Assembly (NCBI GenBank): GCA_034336665.1
Contig: JAPFBE010000033.1
Location: forward strand, 2,666,001-2,730,000
Reading direction: 5' to 3'
DNA from: Luscinia megarhynchos
Lineage: Eukaryota > Chordata > Aves > Passeriformes > Turdidae
Length of the DNA stretch: 64,000 bases
Shown: piece by piece, positions 8,785 to 56,828 of the stretch
Numbering within the stretch: the stretch's first letter is position 1
How the letters are laid out: every line of letters starts with the position of its first letter
Notes under the pieces: generated by a model
The model's input: only the letters and a program-made list of their open reading frames with translations
Told to the model about the DNA's origin: nothing
The model's database searches: none
Made by a program: the position numbers and the translations under genes

Positions 8785-9434
8785 TTTAATATATGTTATA
8801 AAAATAATTCGTGTTTGTGTGAAATTTATGTGGAATAAAACACGCTTGTATGGAAAAAACTAAAAATCTTTAGAACACATGCAGCAGTTGGGGAAAAGGT
8901 TTGCTCCACAGGATTGTGAAACTAAAGATGGTTACAAAGAAAAGAGATCTAAATTAGCAAGTTAATAGACCTGGCACCAGAGGAGATGGGCCCTTTTTCT
9001 GGGACAGTCTGGGAACACCCAAGCGATGAACACTTGATAAGTATCACCAATCATGATAACCAGAGTCTCAGGAACATACATCTCAATACTGGATTCCTGT
9101 AAACCAACATCAGCGGTTCATCAACATTCATCACTTCCCAGAAATGGTTTTGTCCAGCCCAGCACAGAGAAAGAAAACTACATGAATATGCGAAGCAACA
9201 AAAGAAAGAAGAACCTCTGCCCCAGGCGGGGAAAAACGGTATAAAAGACATTGGTGAACACAGGGGGTCCGGAGCGATAGAGTTCGGATCAGTGTGTTCA
9301 CTCAGTGCCGACCCTGGGTTCGACACTGCCCTATTTTGATTGTGGCTATCTAAGACCGCCGCTTCGGTCGCGAAATAAAAATATTTTCTTTTGATTATTC
9401 TTAATTCAGCTTGATCATTTTAATATCTATAACA
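8785..9434 (+). repeat. 3' LTR of ERV-A1
   Basis: It begins TTTAATAT (TG terminus changed) and ends CA. A canonical TATA box, GGTATAAAAG, is at about 9238-9247, and AATAAA near 9374. Its first ~70 bases match the ERV-A2 3' LTR. Further on it differs; for example, it keeps a 13-base stretch near 8920 that the ERV-A2 3' LTR lacks. It is therefore a mosaic relative to the otherwise duplicated provirus. Confidence 0.88.
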
Positions 9435-10882
9435 TCATCAAATCACAGGTACTTTCAACATCTGCTTACTTTAGCACAAATGCTCATGTCCACAGTTAGA
9501 ACGTTTAATCCACCACATAATGCATTCTCTATGAGTTATAGGGAAACAATAGTCTCTTCTCCACACCTTAAAAAAAAGAGAAATTTCAGTTCAAGTGTTA
9601 GACATCTCTATCAATCCCTTATATCTGGGAATTGACTCTTCCTTTTGTCTGACCTCGGTGTTTTCATGCTGTTTCTGTGCGTATCTTCTCGGCCCTTTTC
9701 TTTCCCTCAGGAGAGAGAACAAAGTCTCTGCATGACTCAATCTGGGCTGTGAAAGAGTTAATATCTTGCCCGGGCAGCGGCTGGAGCAGTTGGGTTGTAG
9801 TATTTCAGACCGCGTTAGGGGCTGGGCCAAGACAGAAGGGGCAAAGCAAGAAACGGTGGAGGCTGTTCTGGCTGCATGACTGTTTTCTGGCATTTGCTAC
9901 CTTCAATTCCAGCTGTGGGCTGATGGTCTTCCCTCCCTCTGCCCAGTAAGCAAGGGGGAGGTGTGGGGCCTTGCCGGAACAGGGCCCAGCTGTCTCTCCG
10001 CCAGGCCCCATAGGCACTACGTCAGGGCAGGCCCGTCCGCCCGGAGCTACTCCGGGCCACCGGCAGGGCAGGTTTTTAATGTTGGCTAGATGTTCAGCCA
10101 AGCCGCGGGCTCCCTGGCCGCGCTGGAGGGGGATGAGGGAGGCAAAGCTAGGATCTTAGCAGCCGAGTGGGCTTCCCCTCCCCCTTTCTATTGGGGGCCC
10201 CGGCCGAAAACATCAGAGCCCACTTGCCCTGCCCACCCCAGCCCGGCCCTGGCCTGGGCCTGGGCAGGCCCACAGGCCATGTGGGACCTGGCCCCAGCCA
10301 GGCTAGTTACCTTCTGAGAGGCTGGAAATGAAAGAGGGCTTCCCGGGGTTTGTTAGTTTTAAAATGTGAATTTCACAGAGGTGTGTTCATCTCTTTCAGT
10401 GGTTTAACCAGTTGTCAGTTCTCAAAACCAATCATTGATTGGTTTTTGTCAGACATAGAGGAAGCCTAGCTGCTCCTCTCAGAAAAAAATCACTTCCATG
10501 GATTGTCTTTAGTGCCAAACCAGCACAGGCCTCCAACTGTGAGGCCTTTAGGATGTTTGGTCTTCTGGCGTAGCAGAATACCAGAACTATGCTAAGATAT
10601 CAGGCTTCAAGAATTACTGAAACACTAATCTTAGAAAATTAGGATTTTAGTTACCTTGCTGAAAACAATTAAAAGTTAGAAGGGAGTAGTTATCTGAAAC
10701 TTAAATAATTGATTGTCTGTCATTTCATGTTTGCTCAGCTGTACTTGCAATGGAAAAAGACGAAACTAGTGAGCAGATCCAAAGGAACATAGACAATGCA
10801 ACCAGAAACCCATTCTTTGGAAAATTGGACTATCCCCAGAAATAATTTGTATTGTCAGTGATAGAAAAGGTCAAGAGTTTAG
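9435..10882. other. Intergenic DNA with GC-rich, CpG-containing block
   Basis: No coding gene seen. About 9640-10320 is markedly GC-rich with CpGs and an AP-1-like TGACTCA near 9737. It could be a diverged LTR, an old regulatory element or an exon of a neighbour; I cannot assign it. The rest is unremarkable. Confidence 0.4.
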
Positions 10883-11189
10883 GGTGAGGAAGACTCGCCT
10901 TACTTCCTCCTTTTAAGACCCCTCCCCACAAAAACGACCCCAGACTTAATTTAAGAAGTCAATCACTCATGCTTAATAGCTATTCAAGCTAATTATCATA
11001 GGAAGCGGGGGATGGGAGGGGCTGTTATTATGAATATGTATTTGTTTGAATCCTTTGCTAATAAATAGTCTATGTGATCACCTGTAATTTTGCAGTGCGT
11101 ATTAGAGGATTACCTCACGCTGCTGCCCAGCGCTGAATAAACATACACTTTCTAACTTTGAATTGTTAGAGAGTCTTTTGTCCGTCACA
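10883..11189 (+). repeat. Solo LTR, ~307 bp
   Basis: The sequence from TGAGGAAGACTCGCC to a CTGAATAAACATACAC polyadenylation region and a terminal CA looks like an avian LTR. Flanking hexamers GTTTAG (10877-10882) and GTTGAG (11190-11195) are an imperfect target duplication (5 of 6). No internal region remains. Confidence 0.65.
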
Positions 11190-11339
11190 GTTGAGTGTCA
11201 GTATTAGACCAATACTCATATTTTGGTAATTCATTACAAGTATGTATGCTAAGAATACTGAGAACACATAAATGTATATAAAAAGGCAAAAAAATCATGG
11301 CATCAGTGGAACCTTCAAACATTGGGTTCTACATTTAGC

Positions 11340-11640
11340 AAAGGCCACCTGGCTAGTTAACAGCAGAGGGTCTACCAATTGAGCTGGCCCTGCCCAAGCA
11401 AAACTTCCATATACTGTAAAAGGGGATAAAGTCCCTGTGGTGCATATGAGGAATGTGTTAGGGAAGACAGTTTAGATTAGTCCTGCCTCAAGCAAAGGCA
11501 AACCCATCCTTGGGATTGTTTTTGCTCAAGGACCAGGGTGCACTTGGTGTGTCATGCAGAGGGATGGAGAAACATGATGTGTACCTCAAGGGGATTTGAT
11601 TTTTGGGTGAGAACAGTCTGTAATGTTGAATTTTATGATA
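11340..11640 (+). pseudogene. ERVL pol 3'-end fragment
   Basis: It resembles 47765-48040, the C-terminal end of pol in the ERVL of intron 4: same order of CTGGCCCTGCCCAA-, GTTTGGATTA-like and GATTTGATTTTGGGTGAGAA blocks. It is decayed with no open frame. The sequence to about 11830 may be more of the same element. Confidence 0.6.
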
Positions 11641-11939
11641 TTGGTTGCTAAATTACACTGACACTGTATGTCAGAACTCCCATGGCCAATGAGAACGGAC
11701 TGCTCCAGAAACCTGGAATTGAACTAAATTATGGTGGTTCCTATATATAATTTCCATAACACAGTAAAGGCAGTCAATTATTGCCAACACTTGGTTACAA
11801 GTAATTTGCACGTACTTGTTGGTTCATTTATGAAACTGGCAAACGTAGAGACTTTAAGTCTGGGAAAAAAAACCGACCGTGTTTAATCTTATCCTAATGA
11901 TGAATTAAATTGCATTTTTCTTTAATGTTCAGAAAGCAT

Positions 11940-13165
11940 CTGTGTTCTTCCCAGGGGTGGGACAGTCAATGCCCCTCCCACAGCCAACCGTCCTGCTAGG
12001 CGCAATGGCCACCCGCCTGCGCTAGGACTCCCACCACAGCTCAGGACCGGGACTGCTTGAAATAACCGTCGGAGCCGCTAGTTCCCGCGGCTACCCCACC
12101 CCGCGTGGGCACTACCTGCTCCCCTGCGGAGAGAGCTAGCGGCAAGGAGGCGAGCCAATCCTAGGGGAAGTAGCCCCCTTGCCCCCTCCCCTCGCCGTTC
12201 CCAGGCCCAACCCGGCCGGCTGCGGCGCCTCATGGCGTCGTCACCCACCCCCAACGGCCACTCCCCACCGGCACCCATACGGTGCTGACACACGCACAAA
12301 TCCCAGACTGCAACTCTCAGAATGCTCCAAGCAGTGGAACCACACCCTTCACTACCGGTGCACCCTGTCATGTGAAAGGTGACCCTATCCGTCACTTCCG
12401 CACGCTGTGCAGGCCGGGAATGCGAGTAGCGATTGGCCGGCGCCTGTCGCTTTTCAACGTGCAGGGGAGCAGGAAGCGGTAACGGCAGAGCGAGCGCGGC
12501 AGGGTGAGGGGCTCCTCACGGTGAGTTACCCAGCAGAACTGCCTCCAGAGTGTGACCCGGCCGGGAATTGAAAAGGAATCGATTTGATGCGCCCTTTGAT
12601 GACGTAATAACGACTAATGAGGTGGTGGTATGCTAAACGCATGGTTCAGGCCGGCACTGCTTGGGTCCCTTCCTCAGGGGCGCCCTTATGGGATACTTGC
12701 GCCTGCCGGCGGTTGCGCACACCTCTCTCAGAATACCCGTGCCCGTGTCCGTGTTCAGCAGGCACTTAGCGCTGATTAGGCCTTCTGCCGCTTCTGAGAC
12801 TCGGCGGACGCACATTTGCTTCTCCGCCTGAGGCGGGCTCTGCTGCCGCCTTACGATTGGCAGGGTTCGCCGCAGTCTACTGTCAGCGCCCGCCAGTGGG
12901 GCTGCGGCTGTCCGCGGGGCTATGAGGGGCTTTGACAGGGCTGGACCTTGGCCTCGCTTTCGAGAGCTCCGCGCAGACTCGAGCCGGCGGGAACTACAAG
13001 GGGTTTTGGCGGCGAGTCGCAGTTCCGTCCTCAGCTGCTATGGACAACGTGAGGCCTCTCCTGCCTCTTGGAAGTGCGACACCCCAATGTAGGCCCTGCC
13101 CTGCTTCTCAGGGTGCCTTAGTCTCCTCTGTCTTAGCGATAACGAGGCCTTATATGTGATTGAGA
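11940..13165 (+). promoter_or_regulatory. ZNF131: CpG island promoter of ZNF131
   Basis: High GC and many CpGs around non-coding exon 1, with GC boxes and no obvious TATA. The position, just 5' of a GT donor and 3.5 kb before the first coding exon, fits a broadly expressed transcription-factor gene. The extent is judged by eye. An antisense open frame at 12078-12395 reflects base composition. Confidence 0.7.
12440..12520 (+). other. ZNF131: ZNF131 exon 1 (5' UTR), approximate start
   Basis: A GC-rich non-coding stretch ends CTCACG|GTGAGT at 12520/12521, a consensus donor. No start codon reaches the donor in the frame of exon 2. The transcription start is not determined; about 12440-12480 is a guess. 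Confidence 0.5.
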
Positions 13166-16029
13166 GGGAACTGAGGGGCTGGCTCGTATCTTTGCTCTGT
13201 GATTGCTATCTTTGAAGAAAAATAAATAGAAAAGTGCAGAAGAAATTCTCGTGTCTGTGTTATTTTGAAGCAACTACTGCTATTACCCACCGTTCTCCTT
13301 TCCTGATGTGGCTACAGTGAGATGGCAGGGGTTTGGCCAGTGCTCAGGGCTGTTCTGTGTTGTCTGCTTTGCCTACCTGCATTCGTGTACAATACATATA
13401 GACAAAGAAAACAAATATATTGTGCCTGAAATAAGAGGAGTTCCTGTTGAAGTCCAGGGGTGTGGAAGTAATAAGATGGCTTTATTGAGGTAGATTTATA
13501 AGAAAAAAATTGCTAATTGTGTGCATATTGTGAGATGCATCTAGTGTCAGAAGTTAATAAGGTTAAGTCAGTAGTCAGCTGGGTCTACTGAAAAATCCAG
13601 GTAAATAACTGAATTAATCCAGTTTTCATCACTCATAAATGAGCCTGCATATAAGTGTCAACTTGGATCACTTCTGTCTGCCTTCCTTGGCATCTTGTTT
13701 TTTCTCTGAGGACTACATTTCACTTCTTGCTCCAAAGTAGTCATGCTTTCATTGAACATAGGCTGTTCTGTTGGGCTTTCTTCTGCAATACCACTGAGTT
13801 TGAAATGAGAAGATTCAATGAATGCTGCAACTGTATTTAGATGGGTGATAAATTCACTTCATTTTTACTAGTCCTATGTTAATTCAGGACAATAAATTAT
13901 CATAAGTTAGTTTTTTATTTGTGATTTTTAATGTTCTGAGAGACTGAAACTTTTTAAAATTTCTTGGATTGGGGGGCTTGCTTTGTTATTTTGAGGGTGT
14001 AAGATCTCCCTATAAACACAATTTGGAAGTAAATTCTGGGTAGGTGGAAATGAGATTTGAGGTTGAAATTTTGTTTGGTTTAACTTTTAGGGAATTTCAC
14101 TTGTAACTGCAAGTCATCTATCAATGTACAATATGTCAAAAGTTGGCAAGAAAAATTAAACAGTGAAGTAAATGGCTGACAACTTTCTGCATTAAACTTT
14201 ATGGAATGATGGATGGAAGAAAGATGCTGATCATCTGTCTTAGACCCATCGTTACAGATGAGGTGAAGGCAGCAGCATCCTTTTCCTTCAACCTCACTTT
14301 CTCTCTTGCCCTCACAAGATCCTGATATGTATTTCAGCATCTGCTTGGCAAAGCAGTGATAGATAGAACTAGACTTCCATAAGCAGTTGCTTCTGCTCTT
14401 TTCCATCTCTTGGCAAAATAATTTCTTTGTGAGACAGTTTTTCTGAAATGCAAGAAAGAGTGTGTTTTGTGGTAAAAATAGGAATTCCAAAATTTCCTTT
14501 ACCTGATGTCTCTAAGTTATAAGATAATAACTACTTTTATCATAACCTGGTAATTCTTCTTCAGTATATTTGTTGGAAGTAAGGTGGAATTTGCACATCT
14601 GCTCAGGTGTTTTAGCAAGCATGGTGGCATCAGCTCAGGACTTTTCAATTCCAACCACATAGAAAAAATCTGCACAAGTTAGGGAACACTTGCTATCTAG
14701 TTCCTTCTAGCACTCTAAAGAAAATTTCTTCTTAGCCACACCTTAATTTTCCATCTCTGTATCCAATGTTTGGTTTCATGCTAGCAACTCTCCTAACTTT
14801 CTTCCTTTTGTCCATACTAAGTACAGAAATAAAGGAATTTGATATACCCTTCACTATAAAAGTAATTCAAGCCTAATGACCATCTTCTCTCAAAAACCAT
14901 ATGCTCTTCAAAGTGAGTTAGACTATGACAAGAAACAAAGTTTCTGCATTAATGTGACTGTGAAATGTCTTTGCTTTTTCTATGGCATTTTCAGTGTGAA
15001 CCATGTGAATGTGGAAGTTGAGGATGAGTGCTGCTGCACAGATCTGAAGTAATTTTGCCCAGAATTAATTTGTAAAATGCTTTCATTAAAGTATTTGAAC
15101 TCTCTCCAGAGATTCTTTTGCATCAGCAGCACACCCTCTGTGTCTCATCCACAGGCACAGACTTCTGCTAAACTTTTTCAAGTTTGAGGATCTCTGCAAC
15201 TCCTGCCTCCAGCTGTTTGTTGTATAAGTAAGGGAGGAAGAGCCATGAGATTACAAGCCTATATGTCTCTTAAAAGTTGGCAAAGAATATTTCACCCTGT
15301 AGGGGAAGAAGTGTAAGAAGCCTGGGTAAATAAGAAGCTCTGTGCTCCTGGGTGTGAGAACACGTTAAATCCCTGACAACTCCTGTGTACCCAGAAGCTG
15401 AAAACTGCTGTTGTATTACATGCTTATTTAAAGGAGGTAAACATCTTGCGTTTACTAGATACAAAATGTGACTTAAGTATAAAAAATTTTAGAACCATTC
15501 TTTCACAAAGAGGATTGGTAGAATTGCAAGAAGTAACTATAAAGATTCTGACATTATGTTGTTGCCAAGATGAAGAATATTTAGCTGTGGAGATGTTACA
15601 CTCCTGCAGTATTTGCTTTGAGGGAGGTGGGTCCTTGCTGAATTTGTAGAATAAAGAAATGCATTTACCAACTTTGACTGTTTCTTCATGCTGTCCCGGT
15701 TTGAGACAAGTTAGGGAGAAACATTCTAAAATTGTCTCCTCTGAAGAAGGCAGGTCTTGGCACTCCCCCCACCAAAAAGAATTTCTTGGAGGAAAGTGAA
15801 AAAAACTGTTTATAAACTGTGTATAAATAAGGCCATACTTCATTAGCCCTCGTGTTTCCTACCTGAGAGCTAAAATCAGGTATATCTGTTACCAAGACAG
15901 TTTGATGTTTCCATTGGTTTTGTAGTCTCTGAAAAGTGCTAGTTAGTTCATGTCTGTATAATAAGCTGACTGTGCATAGTACTTTCTAAGTGGCACAGTA
16001 TTCTTACTGTCCTACCACATCTTTTGCAG
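12521..16029 (+). other. ZNF131 intron 1
   Basis: CpG-island tail to about 13165, then AT-rich intronic DNA with no recognised repeat, coding segment or RNA gene. It ends with a pyrimidine tract and TTTTGCAG before exon 2. Confidence 0.6.
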
Positions 16030-16044
16030 ACTAATCCTTTTGCC

Positions 16045-51642
<35,598 letters not shown>

Positions 51643-53916
51643 GTAAGGACACTGATATGGTCCTGTTCTTGTGGCTTTGGGTCTAGCATTCTGAGGTTTT
51701 ACATGTTTTGGGAAAATAGAAAATATGCTTAAGAAAATGCATGAATCTTGAGTGCTAGAAATACTTGGCTCGTAGTTGCAACTCAAATGCTGGTTTGGTT
51801 TTTAATTTTTTTTGTTTGTTTTACATTGCTATAAACTTTGAGGGATTGAGGTGGTTAAAAATAGATGCCTAAAACCAGAAAGCACTAATGAATCTTCTCT
51901 TTTCAGTCTATTAAATATTAAAATATTTATTTCAAAATAATTTCTTAAAGCATGTTTTTTTCATTAAAAGTATCAAACTGAGAAGCCACTCTTATTTTCA
52001 CAATTTTACTAGTAAGTGTTTCTGTTGAAATATGATCTAAACCATGAACTTCAGTGGAATATACATTTTAAAGGGTTTCCTTTACTAACAGAACATGAGC
52101 AAATGCCTATTCATGCATTAGGCATAAAGTACTCCCTTGCTCTTGACATCTCATCTGATTTCATTTTCTTTGTTAATTAATGCAGCAAAACATTTCTAGT
52201 GACTATAGTAGACTTTTGATACTGTAAAATCTGCCTCTTTGAAATCTGAACAGTATCCTTTGAGTACAAAATTAATTGTGCTTCTTTTATATAATATGGG
52301 AGATTAAGATGCTATTTCTTCATGTCACTGAAAAGTCTGTACTATCTGAATAGGTACTGAGTATTATATAGATAGCTCTCTGAATGTAAAATATGCTGTC
52401 CTAATCTTTCAGCTGTTTTTGTTTAATATGTCAGTCATTAATCATCAGTAAGAATTTAATAGAGGGTAGCAGTCTTATTTCTTTTGCAGCTTGCTGTTGC
52501 AAAAGCCTTTTAATTGGAACTTCTTTGCATCTGTATATGACACTGCATCAAATCTACTCCAAATAGCCCCTTAAAAGTTGCATATATGAAAACTCTGGCA
52601 AATCGTCCTTCTCTATGAAGCAGGGAGTGTTTCTCTATTATGACCAAGACAAATGCAAGCTACCTAACAAAAGTCTTTTCAGAGAAAAGTTTGTGGAGGA
52701 TTAACAGAATAAGTCAAAGATAACAGTGTATTTGTTGCTGTTGCGAGAAAATGATTTTGGGGATGAAGCAACTTAGCATATCACAGGAGGTGCAGAGTAC
52801 TTTCTAAATATTTATTGATGCAAGTATCACACATGGAATCTAATTACTTCCAGTTCCAGTGATGTGCTTGAAGCAGCCAAATTAATCAGCCCATGTCTGA
52901 AAACTCAAAAAAACAAAAAAAACCCCCAAAAATTGAAGTAATTTGTATGCAGATTGTAACAAACTTCTTGAGAAAAATTCAACAAGGTCTTTGCCGTTCT
53001 TCATGAATGCAAAATATGTTTCACAGGAAGTGTACTTTGAACCTCAAATAACATCTTCCATTGGAGTGAACAAATAGACTCTATTTACATACCATGAATA
53101 AATGATCCCAAGAAGTTCATTTGATAAATGCCTGTCTTTGTGTTTCGGGGGGAGAAATAAAGAAAGCCAAACAAAAAATCCCAACAACCTTACTATTTCT
53201 CTCTAAACCCAATCTAAACAATGATATGGCAGCTTTATGGTTATGGGTGAATTCCTTGGTATTTCTTACATATTGGGCAAATAGAAGTCACTGTGTTATT
53301 AGGAATTTCTTTGGGTTAAAAAATATTTATTTTGGGCAGTCCCCTTCCTGTGGCTGCAGGATCATAAAGGTCCAGCAAAATATTGGACTATCTTAGATCA
53401 GAATTTCTGTCCTGTGAGTTACTTATGATTGGCAAGTGAAATCTCACCTGTTCTCATAAATGGAAAAAAAAATTGTTAGATCAGTCCAAGAACCCTCCCT
53501 CTTTAGTCTTATTTAAGTGAGATTTTATAAACTCATAGTTTAATGACACCCAGGGAAAAAGAAGCGTCACCTTTACCAGAGGAGTTCAGTTCTCAGCTCG
53601 CTAGTGTACTTCTCAAGCTAGAGGCAGGCTGATACACTCTCTGTGTTTTCCATTGCTGCTGCTGAAGTCACAGCATTGATTTGCACTGTGAAAGAAGTCA
53701 CACAAAGTCTTTTTGGCCTTTGGATATTGCCTTTGTTGTTTTTGAATTGTCAGTTTCAGATACTTTGGGCAGAATATGAAGATTGTTGAAGAATTTGGGT
53801 AAAAATAGCATAAATCTGTCCTTAACTGGGCAGTGCCTCACTTAAGTAACTCTTTAAATGTGACCAGATCACAGAGCAGGTGAAAGTTTGTGGTGTAAGT
53901 TTTGTTCTGTGATATT
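51643..53916 (+). other. ZNF131 intron 5, unique part
   Basis: AT-rich intronic DNA; no further ZNF131 exon, RNA gene or repeat recognised. Confidence 0.55.
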
Positions 53917-54320
53917 CATAGAATCATTGAATGGCCTGGATTGGAAGGGACCTTAAAGTTCATCTCATTTCAGCCCCCCCTGCCATGAGTGCCTTCCACT
54001 AGACCACGTTGTTCCAAGCCCTGTCCAACCTGGCCTTGAACACTTCCAGGGATGGGACAGCCACAGCTTCTCTGGACAACCTGTGCCACGGCCTCATCCT
54101 TCATACAGTAAAGAGTTTTTCCTATTATCTAATCTAAACCTACTCCTTTTCAGTTTTAAGCCATTCCTGCTTGTCCTCTCACTCCAGGCCCTTGAAAATA
54201 GTCTTTCTCCATCTTCCTTATCAGCTCCCTTTAGGACCCGGAAGGTCACAATTAGGTCATGCTGGAGCCTCTCTTTTCCAGGCTGAATAATCCCAATTCT
54301 CTCAGCTTTTCATAGCAAAG

Positions 54321-55589
54321 TATCTCAGTTTAAAAGACAGATGTCTGCCAAGGAAGGTGGGAATCTTCCTGAATGGAAAAGATGACTCCCTCCCTCCAAA
54401 TTATCCCTTTGAAATTACAGGGTTTCCAGGCAAAAAATATGGGAAAAGGAATAACAGTTCTTTACAGGCTAATATAGTATAATATAATATAATATAATAT
54501 AATATAATATAATATAATATAATATAATATAATATAATATAATATAATATAATATAATATAATATAATATAATATAATATAATATAATATAATATAATAT
54601 AATATAATATAATATAATATAATATAATATAAATATATAAACCAGGCAAACAACAACAACAACAAAAAAACAATAACAGAAGTTTTCGCCTGTTAAATAA
54701 AATTTTCCCACAACCGGCAGGGGTCACTGTTGACTCCTAGCAGGGCAGAGAGGCTGCAGTGACTCCCCGCAGCTTCAGGAGGTGCTCTGGCACAAGCTTA
54801 GCAACCTCTTCAGGTGGTGGTGGGAGCTTGGGCAAAGAGGAGGACAGGAGACTGCTCCTTTTGCAAAGCTCACGGGCAGCAGTTGGTCCTGGTACCCCCA
54901 CTGTCAGCTGGCACACTCTGGGGAGGTGGGCAGGGCTTGGTCACAATATCAGGCTACTGTGCAGAGAAGTGGCCCAGTGGGGGCAGCCCCAGTCCTGGCG
55001 GCACCCCACACGTTCTGGACCCCCAAACAGCTGAGAAACTGAAAAAACGAGCAGGCTTGCAGAGTAGAAACTCTGGCGGATCGAAGTCCTGGAGCCTAAC
55101 ACACAGGAGTAGCCGCGGCCACCACACTGCCGGCCAGGGTCTGGTGGGACATGGTCCTGGTCCCAGGTGGCACCACATGCACTGGCTCTGGGCTCCCGAG
55201 TGACAGGGAAGCGGGGAAGCAAGAAGGCAGGCGCTGGTCACAGTGCTGGGAAAAAAAGACAGGGCAACAGTATCTCAAGCCAGATGCACTCACTGTGTCC
55301 CCACATGGCTGCCACCTCGATCCTGAATCAGAAGAGAGTGAGAGTGAGTGAGCCCCAGGCCCCACCCCTCCCCAGGTCCCAGGCTGAGCGTACACCACTC
55401 ACGATATCCCCTGAGCCGCAGAAAACCTGGACAGCAAGGCTTTTAAAAAAGCCTGAACTGAAACAATGGCTCTCCATACCCCCAGCCCCACAGACATCCA
55501 GTCCCTTGCCTTAAAGATACAGCAACCATTTTTTTGGCACAAAGCAGAGGATCGGGAAATATACTATCAAAATAACTCATTCCAAGAGA
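54321..55589. repeat. LTR insertion 1 in the CR1 (carries a microsatellite)
   Basis: Starts TATCTCAGTTTAAAAGACAG and ends TTCCAAGAGA, one change each from TGTCTTGG-type and CCAAGACA-type ends. Flanks CAAAG (54316-54320) and GAAAG (55590-55594) are a 5-bp duplication with one mismatch. Its start resembles the LTR at 56064. The middle is GC-rich without coding sequence. Confidence 0.7.
54471..54632. repeat. AATAT pentanucleotide microsatellite
   Basis: Thirty perfect AATAT units at 54481-54630, plus imperfect units on either side. It creates long spurious frames on the - strand. Confidence 0.97.
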
Positions 55590-56063
55590 GAAAGATGCTC
55601 CATCCCTCTAATCGTCTTGGTGCCTCCTCTGGACTGGCTCTAATGGGTCCATGTCATTTCTGTCTGGGGACCCCAGAGCTGGAGGCAGCACTGCAGGTGG
55701 GGTCTCACCAGAACAGGGGAGCAGAATCCCCTCCTCCCCTGCTGCCCACACTGTGGGATCAGCCCAGCACACAGGGGGTTTCTGGGTGCCAGTGCACACA
55801 ACCGGGGCATGTCCAGCCTCTCTTCCACCTGTACCCCCAGGTCCTTCTCCCCAGGGCTGCTCTTGATCTGTTCATCCCTCAGCCTGAATTGATCCTAGGG
55901 ATTGTTCCAACCCAGGTGCAGCACCAGCACTTGGTCGTTTTAAACCTGAGAATCCCATGGGCCACTTCTTGAGCTTGTCCAGGTCCCTCTGGATGGCCCT
56001 GTCCATCAGGTGTGTCACCTGCACCACTGAGCTTGGTGTCATCTGCAAACCTGCTGAGGGTGC

Positions 56064-56777
56064 TGTCTTGGTTTGAAAGACAGGTGTTTGTTAAGAAAGG
56101 CAGGAACCTCTCTTGAACTGGACAATGTAAACCCCCTCCCTCCAAATTTCTATAATTTTGAAATTAAGGAGCTCTCAGGCAAAGATATGGAAATAGGAAT
56201 AACAGTTCTTTACTATGAAAAATTAAAATAAAAATACAAAAAACCTAAAACACTAACAGTGTCAGAATTCAAGCTGACACTCTGTCAGTCAGGGTGTTGG
56301 TAGCAGTCCCATTAAATGGTGGCTGCAGTCCTCCTGGAGTGACAGATGTGGGTCTGCTGAAGCAATGGTCTCGTAGAGGGACCTCCAAAGGTCCAGTGAT
56401 GATGTGGAAAGGTCTGGTTTTCCTCTGGAATCCGGTGGAAAAAGGCTGCTTAGAAGTTCCAAATCTCAGATTTTATCTAGGTAGGAAATGATTGGCTCCT
56501 TCCCCTGGCTGGAGCACCTCCCAATGGGATGATGTAATTTTACCAGCCATGCAGTGGGACTCAATGGCCCATTAACAGAAGATATCTCCCTGGAGGAAGG
56601 ATGGGTTGTAGAAAAGATAAAGATGACTGCCCCACCTGGTTTTAACAGAGGGTCCATTAACAGAAGATATCCCCCCCCCCCAGAGATAAAGAGATAAAGA
56701 TCACTGCCCCACCTGGTTTCAACAGATGGTGGTAGAATACATACTTTTGGTTACATCCTGCTTTGCAAGCCAAGACA
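56064..56777. repeat. LTR insertion 2 in the CR1
   Basis: 714 bp, TGTCTTGGTTTGAAAGACAG to GCAAGCCAAGACA, with a perfect 5-bp duplication GGTGC (56059-56063 and 56778-56782). The ends are inverted repeats of ~20 bases. A short duplicated block (TTAACAGAAGATATC) occurs near 56570 and 56655. Confidence 0.82.
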
Positions 56778-56828
56778 GGTGCCCTCGACCCCTTTGTGTG
56801 TGTCATTAATGAAGATATTAAATAACAC

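Larger units (their letters stand above)
28..9434 (+). mobile_element. ERV-A1: gammaretrovirus-like endogenous provirus
   Basis: A full-length provirus in the order LTR, tRNA-Trp primer site, gag, pro-pol, extra pre-env ORF, env, polypurine tract, LTR. Gammaretroviral traits are gag and pro in one frame separated by a UAG, a single CCHC knuckle, a gamma-type protease (DSGA), a YVDD reverse transcriptase, and a Gag major-homology region of that class. gag is open throughout. pro/RT carries a private frameshift near 3550, and RNase H, integrase N-terminus and env are broken, so it is not expected to be competent. No target duplication is seen: ACTC precedes the 5' LTR but TCAT follows the 3' LTR. 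Apart from most of the 3' LTR, it is nearly identical to ERV-A2. Confidence 0.93.

Noticed and set aside
28..9434. ERV-A1 as an ordinary independent insertion
   Set aside because: There is no matching target duplication and its 5' flank equals that of ERV-A2.
12078..12395. 105-codon antisense frame at the ZNF131 promoter
   Set aside because: CpG-island composition gives long frames; no recognisable protein or splice evidence.
54401..54727. Antisense frames rich in Ile, Leu and Tyr
   Set aside because: Translation of the AATAT microsatellite.
54759..55972. Overlapping frames of 90-170 codons
   Set aside because: They fall in a GC-rich LTR and a CR1 3' region and follow no known protein.
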